Positions 55,637 through 64,000 of a stretch of DNA of 64,000 nucleotides are shown piece after piece. The position numbers were made by a program, and so were the translations under genes. The DNA lies in assembly GCA_963795935.1 (NCBI GenBank), contig CAWCJO010000003.1, positions 571,028-635,027 of the forward strand, given 5' to 3'. Source of the stretch: JAICMB01 sp963795935. GTDB taxonomy: Bacteria; Acidobacteriota; Terriglobia; Bryobacterales; Bryobacteraceae. Position 1 is the first letter of the stretch. Each line of letters begins with the position of its first letter. The notes beneath the pieces are model-generated. The model made no database searches. It had not been told where the DNA came from and was given only the letters and a program-made list of their open reading frames with translations.

Positions 55637-57310
55637 TTAAGGAGCGATTTCGAAGCGCACGGATTGAAATGCGGCCATACCGCGCGAACCGCCATAAACC
55701 ACCGCGCCAAACATGACGCCCCAATCCTCTTGGAACTGTGTGAAACCGCGATATTCCCCGGGCATTTTCCTTCCATTCATCCACAGAGCTGCGCTGCGCA
55801 GGCCGGGATCGTACTGTAATTCGTAGTGGCGGTAAGCGGGCTTGCTTGCGGCAACCGGAAAATCGATCCCCTGGAAATCGGGGAGAATTTGCGTCTGCAA
55901 CCGCACCACATCCCGTCCGGGTTCCAGATTGATCACAGAGATAGAAAACCGCCTCCCGTACCCGGCGAAATCGACAGCGACATAGGACTGTCCTTCCTCG
56001 GTCCGCATCGCCGCGCTCAGCTTCCAGCCGCGCTCCAGCGCCAGCCGCTTTTGACGGCCGCTCAAGTGGCGATAGTAATCCCCTTGCCGGGCTGTCGTCA
56101 CCCGCCAGCCGTCGTAGCCGGTGCGATCCGGATTCTCGGCGATGGTTCCGGCCACGTCGTTATGGATGCGGAACCCTTCGGTGAGCGGGTCGAAGGCCCC
56201 CACGTACTCGATGACCCGGGGTGTCTGCTCGACGGAGGCATACCAGCGGCCGCCCGCGAAAGCGCCTCCGGCCAAAACCGCCGCCGCGCTTCCCGCCATC
56301 ACGAAGCGGCGCCGGCTATGCGAAGTAAGCGTCTCTGCCAGCTCCTCGCACCACGCCCTCACCTTGCGCGGCCGATCCTCCGGCCGGAAGGCCAGCGCCG
56401 CTTCGAGCGTACGCCGCGTCCGCTTGCCAACCCCGCGCGGCAGCGCCCGGATATCCGGATGCCCGCACAGCATCTCGCACGCCACCAGCGCCAGCGAATA
56501 AACATCCGAGGCCGGACTGCTCTCGCCCTGCAACTGCTCCGGCGCCATATACCGCGCCGTGCCCGCGATCGTCACGGTGGTCGTCCCGGGGTCGAGTTGC
56601 GACCGCTCGATTTTGGCGATCCCGAAGTCGATGAGCACGACGCTTTCCGTCCCATCGCTCAGCCGCTGCAGCATGATGTTTTCGGGTTTAAGGTCGCGGT
56701 GCGCAATGCCCAACGCATGCACCGCGCTCAGCGCCGCGCCGGTCTGGCGCAGGATGGCCGCCGCCCGCTGCGGCCCGAGCGGCCCATTTCGCAGCGCCTC
56801 GCGCAGGCTCTCGCCTTCAATGTATTCGATCACCAGGAACGGGCTGCCATCGTCCAGCTCGCCGCTGTCTAGAACGCCCACGACCGCGGGGTGATCGATG
56901 CGGGCCAGCACCTCCATTTCCTGACGCAGGCGGGATTGGAGCCAGTTGTCGCCCCTCCCTTCCGTGCGCAGGAATTTCACCACCACCGGCCGCGAAAGCA
57001 CTTGGTCCATGGCGCGATACACCAGCGCTTGACCGCCGGTAGCCATGCGCGCTTCCAGGCGATATCGCCCGCGTAAGACCTGGCCCGCTTCGGGCAGCGC
57101 CACTGCCTGTCGCATCGCGTTGGACAGCTCCGCGGAAGCCGGCCGGGCGAGAAAGCTATCGTACCGGTCATTCGCCAGCAGCGATTCGAACTCGGAACGC
57201 AGGCCCGCGTCGCCGCCGCACGCGCTGTCGAGAAAAGCGCCGCGCTCGGGCGGATCGAGAGCACGGGCGGCGTCAAACAGCCTCGTGATCCGTTCCCAGC
57301 GCTCGCTCAT
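55637..57310 (-). CDS. Membrane Ser/Thr protein kinase with an extracytoplasmic domain
   Basis: 557 residues starting at ATG 57310. The N-terminal leader (RITRLFDAARALDPPERGAF) is typical of acidobacterial STPKs. The kinase domain has the ATP loop MATGGQALVYRAMD, Lys in RPVVVKFLRTE, HRDLKPENIMLQ, DFGIAKIERS, and APEQ in GTARYMAPEQLQG. A membrane segment (RRFVMAGSAAAVLAGGAF) leads to an external beta-rich region of about 190 residues (YVAVDFAGYGRRFSISVINL). The ATG overlaps the stop of the ECF sigma gene as ATGA, pairing sensor kinase with transcription factor. Confidence 0.92.
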   Translation of the reverse strand: MSERWERITRLFDAARALDPPERGAFLDSACGGDAGLRSEFESLLANDRYDSFLARPASAELSNAMRQAVALPEAGQVLRGRYRLEARMATGGQALVYRAMDQVLSRPVVVKFLRTEGRGDNWLQSRLRQEMEVLARIDHPAVVGVLDSGELDDGSPFLVIEYIEGESLREALRNGPLGPQRAAAILRQTGAALSAVHALGIAHRDLKPENIMLQRLSDGTESVVLIDFGIAKIERSQLDPGTTTVTIAGTARYMAPEQLQGESSPASDVYSLALVACEMLCGHPDIRALPRGVGKRTRRTLEAALAFRPEDRPRKVRAWCEELAETLTSHSRRRFVMAGSAAAVLAGGAFAGGRWYASVEQTPRVIEYVGAFDPLTEGFRIHNDVAGTIAENPDRTGYDGWRVTTARQGDYYRHLSGRQKRLALERGWKLSAAMRTEEGQSYVAVDFAGYGRRFSISVINLEPGRDVVRLQTQILPDFQGIDFPVAASKPAYRHYELQYDPGLRSAALWMNGRKMPGEYRGFTQFQEDWGVMFGAVVYGGSRGMAAFQSVRFEIAP

Positions 57311-57870
57311 GGTTTTAAACAGCGCCGCAGCCACGCTCGGGCTACGGCCCAATCGCGATCGATCGTCCGCGCAGTCAAGCCCAGGGCTTCGGCGGCTTCC
57401 TCTACCGTCAGTCCTCCGAAGTAGCGCATTTCGACGACTTGCGCCTGCCGCGGCGAGATCCGAGCCAACTCCGCTAAAGCCTCATCCAGGGCTAATAGCT
57501 CCAGCGGGCGTCCGTCGCTTAGCCCCAAGGCTTCGTCGAGAGGCTCCGGTTCGCCGCCCGCCCGCTTATCCGCCATCCGGGCCCGCGCGCGCTCGATCAA
57601 AATGCGGCGCATCAACTGCGCCGCCGCTCCGAAAAAGTGCGCCCGGTTCCGCCAATTGTGCTCGCGATGCGCCACTAGACGCAGGTACGCTTCATTTACC
57701 AGCGCGGTGGGCTGCAGCAGCCGCTCCCGCCGCTCCTCCCGGAAATGGGCCCGCGCGATCCGCCGCAGATCCGGATAGACCAGTTCCATAAGCCGGTCAA
57801 GCGCCACGCCATCGCCGGATTGCATCTGGCGCAGCAGCACTGTTACGTTGCCGGGCTGACTATCGGGCAT
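57307..57870 (-). CDS. ECF sigma factor (Acidobacteria/Planctomycetes-type)
   Basis: 187 residues. Region 2 has MELVYPDLRRIARAHFRE and LQPTALVNEAYLRLV, then HFFGAAAQLMRRILIERARA; region 4 has SPRQAQVVEMRYFGGLTVEE and LGLTARTIDRDWAVARAWLR. The TALVNEAYLRLV and RDWAVARAWL signatures match the ECF subfamily common in Solibacter and planctomycetes (TIGR02999-like), which often sits with Ser/Thr kinases. The kinase follows directly with an ATGA overlap. The likely role is phosphorylation-linked gene control. Confidence 0.92.
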   Translation of the reverse strand: MPDSQPGNVTVLLRQMQSGDGVALDRLMELVYPDLRRIARAHFREERRERLLQPTALVNEAYLRLVAHREHNWRNRAHFFGAAAQLMRRILIERARARMADKRAGGEPEPLDEALGLSDGRPLELLALDEALAELARISPRQAQVVEMRYFGGLTVEEAAEALGLTARTIDRDWAVARAWLRRCLKP

Positions 57871-57905
57871 AGCGAAGGTAACCGATTGTACTAAAAAAAC
57901 CCGCT

Positions 57906-57961
57906 CCGGAATGTCGCGATCTGACCGCGTTTGGCGCCATTACGTACCAGAGGGGTAATGA
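57906..57961 (+). promoter_or_regulatory. Conserved leader element shared with a copy at 62222
   Basis: The region ahead of the PEP-CTERM gene contains CCGGAATGTCGCGAT, TGGCGCCAT and TACCAGA blocks in order, and the same blocks recur at 62222-62274 ahead of its truncated copy. It lies between the ECF sigma gene and a secreted-protein gene, so a regulated promoter is possible. Both copies could instead simply be parts of one duplication. Confidence 0.35.
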
Positions 57962-58861
57962 ATGCGTTTATATAATCTTTTAGTTTTGGGAATGCTCGCC
58001 GGATCGCAAGCGCTGTTCGGATCCTCGCTTCAACCGGCTGGCTATGACGCCGGGCTTGGATATTTTGTCGATGGCGCCCTGGCGCTTCCTGGTCAAAGCC
58101 AGTTTGTTTCGGCAGCCCCTGGGGCGACAGCAGTGTATTCGGGATGCCTCGTAAGTACCGGTACCACGGCCGCCTGCGGGTCGTCTTATGCCACAGCCGG
58201 CCAGCTTGGCAACCAGGCGTCAATGCATGATTCCAACCCGACCAGCATTCCAGGGCTCTACGAGGGTTTGGATGCGTTCTCGTGGTCAAGGGATATTTTG
58301 ACGATCTCAGGTCCATCGGGATCGGGTACTTACATGTTGATTCCGACGATCACGATCCACGGAACTTCTACCTGGAACGGCGCGACGGCTCCAGGAGCAC
58401 AACAGGTCGGCGTCGGCGCCGTTGAATGGGATCCCGATGGCACTCGCTACCCGGACCAAAACTTTGACGCCACGCTCTATGGATCGAACGGCTCTACCTT
58501 TTCTCAAACCGTGCAACTGCAAGGTGTTCCCTTTCAGCCGGGCACGCCGTTCGATTTCCAAGTGGGCTTCGCTGTAACGGCGCGCGTTTTCCAGCCCAGT
58601 ACGGGAGCGACGAGCACGGACGTGAACGCGGATTTTCTCTCAACCATGCGGATCACGGGCCTGAGCGTAATCGATCCAAGCGGAAACACGGTCGGCAGTT
58701 TTAGCATTCAAAGCGCCTCCGGCGCAATCTACGGGCCCAACGGCGTCTCGACCGTTCCAGAACCGGCCACGCTCCCTCTGGTCATCGCGGGAATCATAGG
58801 CATTCTCATGTTCGGAAAGAATTCCTACTTGAATAATGCATGGAACCGGCAACCCAAATAG
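57962..58861 (+). CDS. PEP-CTERM sorted secreted protein
   Basis: 299 residues: a signal peptide (YNLLVLGMLAGSQALFG), a beta-rich body (FVSAAPGATAVYSGCLVSTG, DILTISGPSGSGTYMLIPTI, FDFQVGFAVTARVFQPS) and a C-terminal sorting signal VPEPATLPLVIAGIIGILMF followed by a polar tail with few basic residues. PEP-CTERM proteins are exported and processed by exosortase, usually as part of extracellular matrix. No exosortase gene is in this window. A truncated copy of this gene lies at 62222-62385. Confidence 0.85.
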   Translation: MRLYNLLVLGMLAGSQALFGSSLQPAGYDAGLGYFVDGALALPGQSQFVSAAPGATAVYSGCLVSTGTTAACGSSYATAGQLGNQASMHDSNPTSIPGLYEGLDAFSWSRDILTISGPSGSGTYMLIPTITIHGTSTWNGATAPGAQQVGVGAVEWDPDGTRYPDQNFDATLYGSNGSTFSQTVQLQGVPFQPGTPFDFQVGFAVTARVFQPSTGATSTDVNADFLSTMRITGLSVIDPSGNTVGSFSIQSASGAIYGPNGVSTVPEPATLPLVIAGIIGILMFGKNSYLNNAWNRQPK

Positions 58862-58879
58862 AAACATTCGGAGGCGACG

Positions 58880-61800
58880 ATGCCCAGCATCTTCAGACAG
58901 TTGGTACTTTGCCTCTTACCCTGCACCCTAGCTGCACAGGTCCTCAACATGAGCCACGATCTAGTGCCGTTGGGGATCGCCAGCCAGAACCTTACGCCTA
59001 ATAATCCCGCATTGGACGCGAGGCCGCTGTTTCAAGCGGCGCTTCAGTACGTACAGAACCATCCCGTGCAGACGTTGACGCTGGACACAGGAGCTTATTA
59101 TTTGCTGACGAATCAGCAAAGCAATGGTGTGCTTTTGTTCAACGTTAGTAATATGACCATCGATCTGGCGGGCTCCACGATTTACTTCAACGGTCCGCTA
59201 ACGCCGAATGGCCTTTACCTGTATTACTGTTCGAACCTGGTACTGAAAAACTTTCAAATCGATTACGTTCATCCGCCATATACGCATGTCCAGCTCACAT
59301 CCGTCGATCCGGTGAATCGCCTGCTGAGGTACCAAACGCTTCCGAACTGGCCGGACCCCGCGTCGTTCAACACGCTCACGGATCCGTTTTCCGGACAACC
59401 GCTAAATGGGAATTTTGCGTACTGGGCGGCGATATTCCGCAATGGCTCGATTGTTCCTGGAACCACGCGAACTCTTTTGAATCCTCCTTTCGTCAACAGC
59501 TCCTTGACGATTCAGGACACAAGCCCGTGGGCGCAGAGTGCGACGCTTTCGACGCTACAGCCAGGAGACACGGTCGTCGTCACCGTGCGCGAAGGAGGCG
59601 GCCCTATATTCGTGCAGGAAGGGGACGCCGTTACGCTCTCGAATATCGACGTTTACGGCGGGTTTCCTATCGTCCTCACTCAGACCACCAACTCGACTTT
59701 GGATGGCGTGCGGATCACACCGAGACCCGGTTCGGGGCTAATCGGCTCCGTTGCGGGCGGCATTGCTTTTATTGGGTCTGGAGTTAACAACCATATTCGA
59801 AATTCCTACATCAAGGGAATAATGGATGATGCGCTCGTCATGGAAAGCCAATACGCGGCGACCGTGACGAGCCAAAGCGGACCTCGCCAGCTCACGGTTG
59901 CGCGCGATCCGGGCCTTCGCTTTCCAAATGGGACGCCTCTGAACATTGTCGATCCTCAAAGTACCCTCGAAACGGCCGGTGGCATTATCATCGCGCAGGC
60001 GCCCCGCCGACAGTCCGCAAGTTCCGGCTGGCCCGGTGAACTTAACGTTCGATCGGGATCTTCCTTCACTTGCGCCGGACACGATTTTGGCTTTCGCCGG
60101 CGCGGCTCAGCGTTATCAGGGATCGACCATCGAAGACAACCTCGTTGAGGACACGTACGGCGGTCACGGCGTCTGGCTGCCGGGGGTGCAAAGTGTGACG
60201 GTGCAGCGGAACGTTGTAAGACGAACGAGCATGTCCGGCATCAATCTCAACCAGGAGACCGACGCTGCCGTCGACCTCGGAGACATTGGTCCCCCGGCGC
60301 ACGATACCACGATCACCGACAATGTCTTAGAGGGCGATCTCGGCCCAGCCGCTTGCGGTACCGGCATATCGGCGTGCCTCGATCGAGATTGTTTCTACTA
60401 ACAACCAGTCTTTCGGGTTCGCATCTTCAGCGGGAAACACGAATATTACGGTGCAGAACAATTACATCGCAGATTCGGGGCGTTCCGGTATTTGGGTCGG
60501 CGAAGTGAACGGCGGCACGCTCCAGAATAATCTGGTGATCCGCTCCAGTCAGAATCCAACCCTGGGGGGCACGGTTGGCATTCCGCCGCCATTTGAAAGT
60601 CAGGTAATGCAGGACGCTCTGTTGCCGGTCGCAATCCGCTATAGCGTTTCGGTCGTGGAAAGCGGGGACACGGTGGCCGCAACTTCACCGATACGCGGAC
60701 CCGTTACGATGGCGCCTTCCACAACCGTGTTCGCGGCTCCGGGCGGCGCGGGAAGTTTTCAGTTGCAGACGGCGATCGCAGGCTTTGCGTGGGCGGCGGC
60801 AAGCGATTCTTCCTGGATCGCGATCACGTCGAGTCCCTCGGGAAACGGTAGCGGCGCGGTCGCATATTCGGTGGCCCCGAATGGCACTGGAGTGGCTCGC
60901 AGCGGCAACATCACCATTGCGGGCGAGGCCTTCTCAGTGACGCAAACAACTCAATCAAGTCTTGTCAACGCGGTCCTGGGCGTAACAAAGACTCACGCGG
61001 GAAGCTTCCGGCAAGGGCAGACCGGAGCGGCCTACGTGGTAACAGTATCTAACCAATCCGGCGCGGCTCCGACCAATGGAACCGTTACTGTCAGCGAGGC
61101 AATCCCGCAGGGTCTGACTCTGGTCTCGATGGCGGGTACTGGTTGGAGTTGCAGCGGCGCTAGCTGCACACGGAGCGACGCGCTGCCGGGCGGCGGCAGC
61201 TATGCGCCGATCGCAGTAAATGTAAACGTTGCCGCCAATGCTTCTTCTCAATTGACCAATCAAGTCAACGTTTCGGGTGGCGGGAGCGCGATGGCCGCGG
61301 CCGCGGATCTCACGATTGCGAATCCCGCGTCGGCGAGCGCGTTGAAAGCCCGCGAGGATTTCGATAAGGAACGGCGTGCCGGACCTGGTATGGCTGAACG
61401 ACGCGACAAGGCAGGTGACGGTCAACTACTTCGGCGGGGCGGGCGGAGCGAGTTATCTGGGATGGAATTGGCTGAACGCAGGTGGCGTCCCTGGCTGGCA
61501 TGTGGCGGCGGTGGCGGATTTCAACGGCGATGGCTTGCCGGATTTGGTTTGGCAAAACGATACTACCGCGCAGGTCACGGTCAACTATTATGGCGGGGCT
61601 GGCGGGGCGGCGTATTTGGGTTGGAATTGGTTGGATGTGAAAGGCGAGCCGGGATGGCAGGTGGTGGGAGCGGCGGATTTTAATGGCGATGGGGCGGCTG
61701 ATCTAGTGTGGATGAACACCGCGACCAGACAGGTTACGGTGAACTATTTTGGCGGCGCGGGCGGAACGACGTATCTGGGTTGGAGCTGGCTGAACGCGGC

Positions 61801-62153
61801 TGGGGCTCCGGGTTGGAAAGTCGTTGCGGTGGTGGACTTCAATGGCGATGGGGCGCCGGATCTGGTGTGGCAGAACGATACTACCGCGCAAGTGACGGTC
61901 AACTATTATGGCGGCTCGGGCGGGGGCGACGTATCTGGGCTGGAACTGGTTGAATGTGGCGGGGGTTCCGGGCTGGCAGGTGGTGGGTGCGGCCGATTTC
62001 AACGGCGATGGTTCCCCTGATTTGATCTGGATGAATAAGACGACCAGACAAGTCACCGTGAATTACTATGGCGGTGCGGGCGGGGCGACTTATCTCGGTT
62101 GGAATTGGTTGAATCTGGCGGGGGCAGCGGGGTGGTCGGTGGTGAACCGGTGA
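58880..62153 (+). CDS. Giant secreted beta-helix/BACON/DUF11/VCBS protein (four frameshifts)
   Basis: About 1090 residues over five frame segments. A signal peptide (RQLVLCLLPCTLAAQV) leads to a right-handed beta-helix (VLLFNVSNMTIDLAGSTIYF, TIEDNLVEDTYGGHGVWLPG, ITVQNNYIADSGRSGIWVGE). Then come a BACON-like domain (GFAWAAASDSSWIAITSSPS), a DUF11 domain (GAAYVVTVSNQSGAAPTNGT) and five VCBS/FG-GAP-like repeats. Frame changes lie near 60002 (CCCC for CCC), 60370, 61367 (AA for A, restoring DKDGVPDLVW) and 61925 (GGGGG for GGGG). Beta-helix domains often cleave or bind polysaccharide. It follows the PEP-CTERM gene after 18 bases. Confidence 0.75.
61355..62150 (+). repeat. Five tandem 159-base repeats (VCBS/FG-GAP-like)
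   Basis: A 53-residue unit recurs about five times: DFNGDGxPDLVWxNDTT, QVTVNYYGGAGGAxYLGWNW, then LNVAGxPGWQVVGAA. At DNA level the units are nearly identical and spaced 159 bases apart (TTCAACGGCGATGG and close variants near 61520, 61679, 61838 and 61997). High identity suggests recent expansion or gene conversion. The DxNGDGxxD loop is a calcium-binding pattern. Confidence 0.85.
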
Positions 62154-62221
62154 GCGCCGGCATTTGCCAGGGGCATTCCTGACTGCAATTGGAAATGCGA
62201 GAATTTTACGGGCTGAAGTGA

Positions 62222-62385
62222 CCGGAATGTCGCGATTCACCCGCTTCTGGCGCCATGCCTACCAGAAGGAAACGAATGCGTCCATATAATCTTTCGGCCA
62301 GTTCGGAAGCCAGGCCTCAATCCAATGATTCCAACCCCGCCGGAATTCCGCGACTGCGAGAGCGCATCCAAGGGTCGGGGAGAAT
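62222..62385 (+). pseudogene. Truncated, internally deleted copy of the PEP-CTERM gene and its leader
   Basis: 62222-62295 matches the leader and start of the gene at 57962 (CCGGAATGTCGCGATT, CGAATGCG, CATATAATCTTT). The sequence then jumps to a stretch matching 58198-58265 of that gene (GCCAGGCCTCAATCC, ATGATTCCAACCCC), so roughly 200 bases of the original are missing. The resulting frame, MRPYNLSASSEARPQSNDSN, is unlikely to be a working protein. Confidence 0.65.
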
Positions 62386-62454
62386 TACAAATGGAAATCC
62401 CGGATTATTCCACTCAACAAGAACGCATCCCAACTATTTATAAGGAGCTCGCAA

Positions 62455-62694
62455 ATGGCGGAACACACAATCAACGATGAAGCGATCACGAAAGCCGCTG
62501 AGGAGTTTGAAAAGCAGGTAATCAAGGCCGGACCAGATCAGACCTTCTTCTGCGCATGTTGGCCTTGTGCAGATAAACTATTACAGTTGCTCATCAAAGT
62601 GGCCGGCATAGACCCCAAGCTAAAGGCCATTTTGCAGAAGATCGATGATGCTCTTAATAAAGCTTTCAAGGCGTCTTGCACACAGCAGCGTTGA
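62455..62694 (+). CDS. Small 79-residue protein with a CACWPC cluster
   Basis: A strong ribosome site (AAGGAGCTC) and ATG at 62455 give a 79-residue protein. An acidic, helical N-terminal half (NDEAITKAAEEFEKQVIKAG) is followed by FFCACWPCADKLLQLL, then an amphipathic helical tail (PKLKAILQKIDDALNKAFKA) and a last Cys at 75. I know no family. The leader-like N-terminus plus three close Cys could suit a peptide precursor or a small metal- or redox-binding protein. No modification enzyme is in view. Base use is less GC-rich than its neighbours. Confidence 0.6.
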   Translation: MAEHTINDEAITKAAEEFEKQVIKAGPDQTFFCACWPCADKLLQLLIKVAGIDPKLKAILQKIDDALNKAFKASCTQQR

Positions 62695-62912
62695 GAACGA
62701 CGGTTGGAATGACCGGTAGATCGCGGAAAGCCGTGGGAACGACGACAAGGAGTGTCGAACCGGCGTTACACAGGTGACCTGCTATTCGTCAGCTGTCTTG
62801 GCCTGTGCGCCGTACATCGCGTGCAGTGCGCCTTGAAGGAGGGAAGGTAAGGAATTTCGATTACGCTCGCCTGGCCGAATGCGAATACGAACGGCTGTAG
62901 AATGAAGAAGGC

Positions 62913-63232
62913 ATGGCCAAGGAAAACAGCGAGCAGCGCGACGGCGGCTACTACGTTGCCGGCACACGGATCTCGCTGGATTCAATTGTCCATGCATTCC
63001 GCCGCGGCGAATCTCCCGAGACGATCTGCCAGAGTTTTGAGCTGCTACGACTCGAAGAAGTGTACGGCGCCGTCCGTACTACCTGGCCAACCAGGCTGAA
63101 ATCGATGCCTATCTGCTTCGCCAGAACGAGAAGTGGGCCGAGGGAAGGCGCAACGCGGAACCACTGCCCGCCGATCTCCGCCAAAGGCTCATGCGTGCTC
63201 GAGATGAACTCCATACGGCTCGTCCGTCGTGA
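62913..63232 (+). CDS. DUF433 antitoxin, second module (one frameshift)
   Basis: An ATG at 62913 opens a DUF433 domain: RDGGYYVAGTRISLDSIVHA, then FRRGESPETICQSFELLRLE and EVYGAV. Near 63075 the frame changes and the tail continues as YYLANQAEIDAYLLRQNEKW, ending DELHTARPS and TGA at 63230-63232. The repaired protein has the normal length of about 105 residues. DUF433 proteins bind DNA and neutralise a DUF5615 partner. The stop overlaps the next gene as GTGA. Confidence 0.7.
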
Positions 63233-63578
63233 AGGTCCGGTTTCTCGCGGACGCCGATCTTAACAAAGCGATTGTGAGCGGAGTTCAGCGGCGGGAGCCA
63301 TCGATTTTCGCACCGCTCATGCTTCTGGATTGCGCCAGATGAAGGACTCGGAGGTCCTCGCGCTAGCGGCGGAGCAGGATCGAGTGCTCGTTTCACACGA
63401 TGTGGGCACGATGCCGGCGCACTTTCGCGTATTTAGGGACGCTGGAAAGCGCGGCGCCGGCGTGTTCCTTATTGCGCAATTAATCGGTGTCGTAACTGCA
63501 ATCGAAGAACTCCTGCTCATCTGGCTGGCTTCGGAAGCATCGGAATGGGGAAACCGGCTGGATTGGCTGCCCCTGTGA
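63229..63578 (+). CDS. DUF5615 (PIN-like) toxin, second module (one frameshift)
   Basis: GTG at 63229 starts KVRFLADADLNKAIVSGVQR, the DUF5615 opening with conserved Asp residues. After a shift near 63300 the frame reads DFRTAHASGLRQMKDSEVLA, LAAEQDRVLVSHDVGTMPAH and GVFLIAQLIGVVTAIEELLL to the stop at 63578. HDVGTMP is the typical late acidic motif of the family. PIN-like toxins cleave RNA. Apart from the one shift it is complete. Confidence 0.7.
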
Positions 63579-63661
63579 CACCCGTCAGGACACCGGCTCA
63601 CTTTCCGTGCTGAAATCCGCGGGGTTGAACGCTCGTCAGCCAAATCGGCGAAAGGGGATGG

Positions 63662-63850
63662 GTGGCGTATTGCGTTTCCTGTGGAAGTGGGAATCCGCCG
63701 CACGCCAATACTGCCGCAAGTGCGGGGCGCCCCTTACAAGATCCGAGAGTCGAAGATGTTCCGGAGCCTTTCAAATCGGCACTGCCCAGACGCAGACCAC
63801 GCCATCCTAGGCGCCGGATACAACATGCTGCCCGTGGGCCGAGAACGTAG
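63662..63850 (+). pseudogene. Zinc-ribbon protein fragment
   Basis: GTG at 63662 opens AYCVSCGSGNPPHA in one frame; YCRKCGAPL lies in a second frame and QDPRVEDVPEPFKSALP back in the first. Together they give a double-CxxC zinc ribbon with one missing base near 63708 and one extra near 63741. The tail then overlaps WD40-type sequence on the other strand, so the original gene seems cut off. Confidence 0.4.
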
Positions 63851-64000
63851 CTCCGCCACGCCTGCATGGCGCCCTTCAGAGTAGAAATCAGGCGCCCACT
63901 ATTCAGGTCCCAAAGGCATACATGGTGGCCGCCGCCGGGCATGGCCGGAGGTGAAGTGATTTAAAAAAAACCGCTGGCGGGGGACCTGGATGTCGGCCCG
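63771..64000 (-). pseudogene. C-terminal WD40-repeat fragment, frame-disrupted
   Basis: From the window edge the minus strand reads HHVCLWDLNSGRLISTLKG, a WD repeat end, then in another frame DGVVCVWAVPI and a TGA at 63771-63773. Blade spacing suits the last two repeats of a WD40 protein, perhaps of the kinase-linked type. At least one shift separates the two pieces. The upstream part lies outside the window. Confidence 0.4.

Noticed and set aside
61355..62150. Regular repeats that might suggest a CRISPR or satellite array
   Set aside because: The 159-base period is a whole number of codons and encodes a conserved 53-residue unit; there are no spacers.

Overview
The window is GC-rich, densely coded bacterial chromosome. 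The gene content points to an Acidobacteriota member of the Solibacter/Bryobacter type. The signs are several secreted proteins ending in the TIGR03437 domain, an Oar-like TonB receptor with an N-terminal carboxypeptidase-regulatory domain, an ECF sigma factor coupled to a Ser/Thr kinase, PEP-CTERM proteins, a bactofilin and a PQQ-type dehydrogenase. There is no rRNA, CRISPR array, prophage or intact insertion sequence. The only RNA gene seen is tRNA-Asp(GTC) near 48.7 kb.

Layout. 0-9.3 kb: a partial TIGR03437 protein, a Fic/VbhA-type toxin-antitoxin pair, a Reeler-like/TIGR03437 protein, mutY coupled to a quinoprotein dehydrogenase, a glucosaminidase-like protein and an S53 peptidase. 9.3-14.3 kb: a methyltransferase and a TonB receptor divergent from an XRE regulator with a solute-binding-like sensor; a palindrome lies between the last two. 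14.4-28.3 kb: a beta-propeller protein, a four-part LolA/TlpA/TonB/TPR fusion, a tandem VOC protein, glpD, bactofilin plus methyltransferase, a broken PEP-CTERM gene, glutamate dehydrogenase, a mutarotase-like gene cluster and a large secreted TIM-barrel-like protein. 28.3-29.2 kb: a gene-poor gap with an IS110 transposase relic. 29.2-43.9 kb: an M1 peptidase coupled to an SDR, a solitary AAA+ ATPase, two secreted proteins, a thioredoxin-like protein, a flavin monooxygenase, a kinase-like protein that has lost its catalytic residues, an SRPBCC protein, alr, a J-domain protein and a cysteine-rich protein. 44.0-47.0 kb: a tightly overlapped sugar-nucleotide epimerase/epimerase/glycosyltransferase operon. 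47.1-57.9 kb: a decayed DUF433/DUF5615 pair, a PhyH-type oxygenase, tRNA-Asp, an AddAB-like helicase/nuclease pair with a pentaheme cytochrome, a FitA-like antitoxin with a truncated PIN gene, and the STPK/ECF pair. 57.9-64 kb: a PEP-CTERM gene, a 3.3-kb beta-helix/VCBS gene, a truncated copy of the PEP-CTERM gene, a small Cys-rich ORF, a second DUF433/DUF5615 pair and zinc-ribbon/WD40 fragments.

A recurrent oddity is that about twenty reading frames continue across a single-base frame change. In several cases removing one base from a short homopolymer restores both a domain and an ATGA gene junction. I therefore treat most of these as one gene each (possible sequencing insertions) and give the whole span. 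Clearly truncated or multiply broken copies are listed as pseudogenes.
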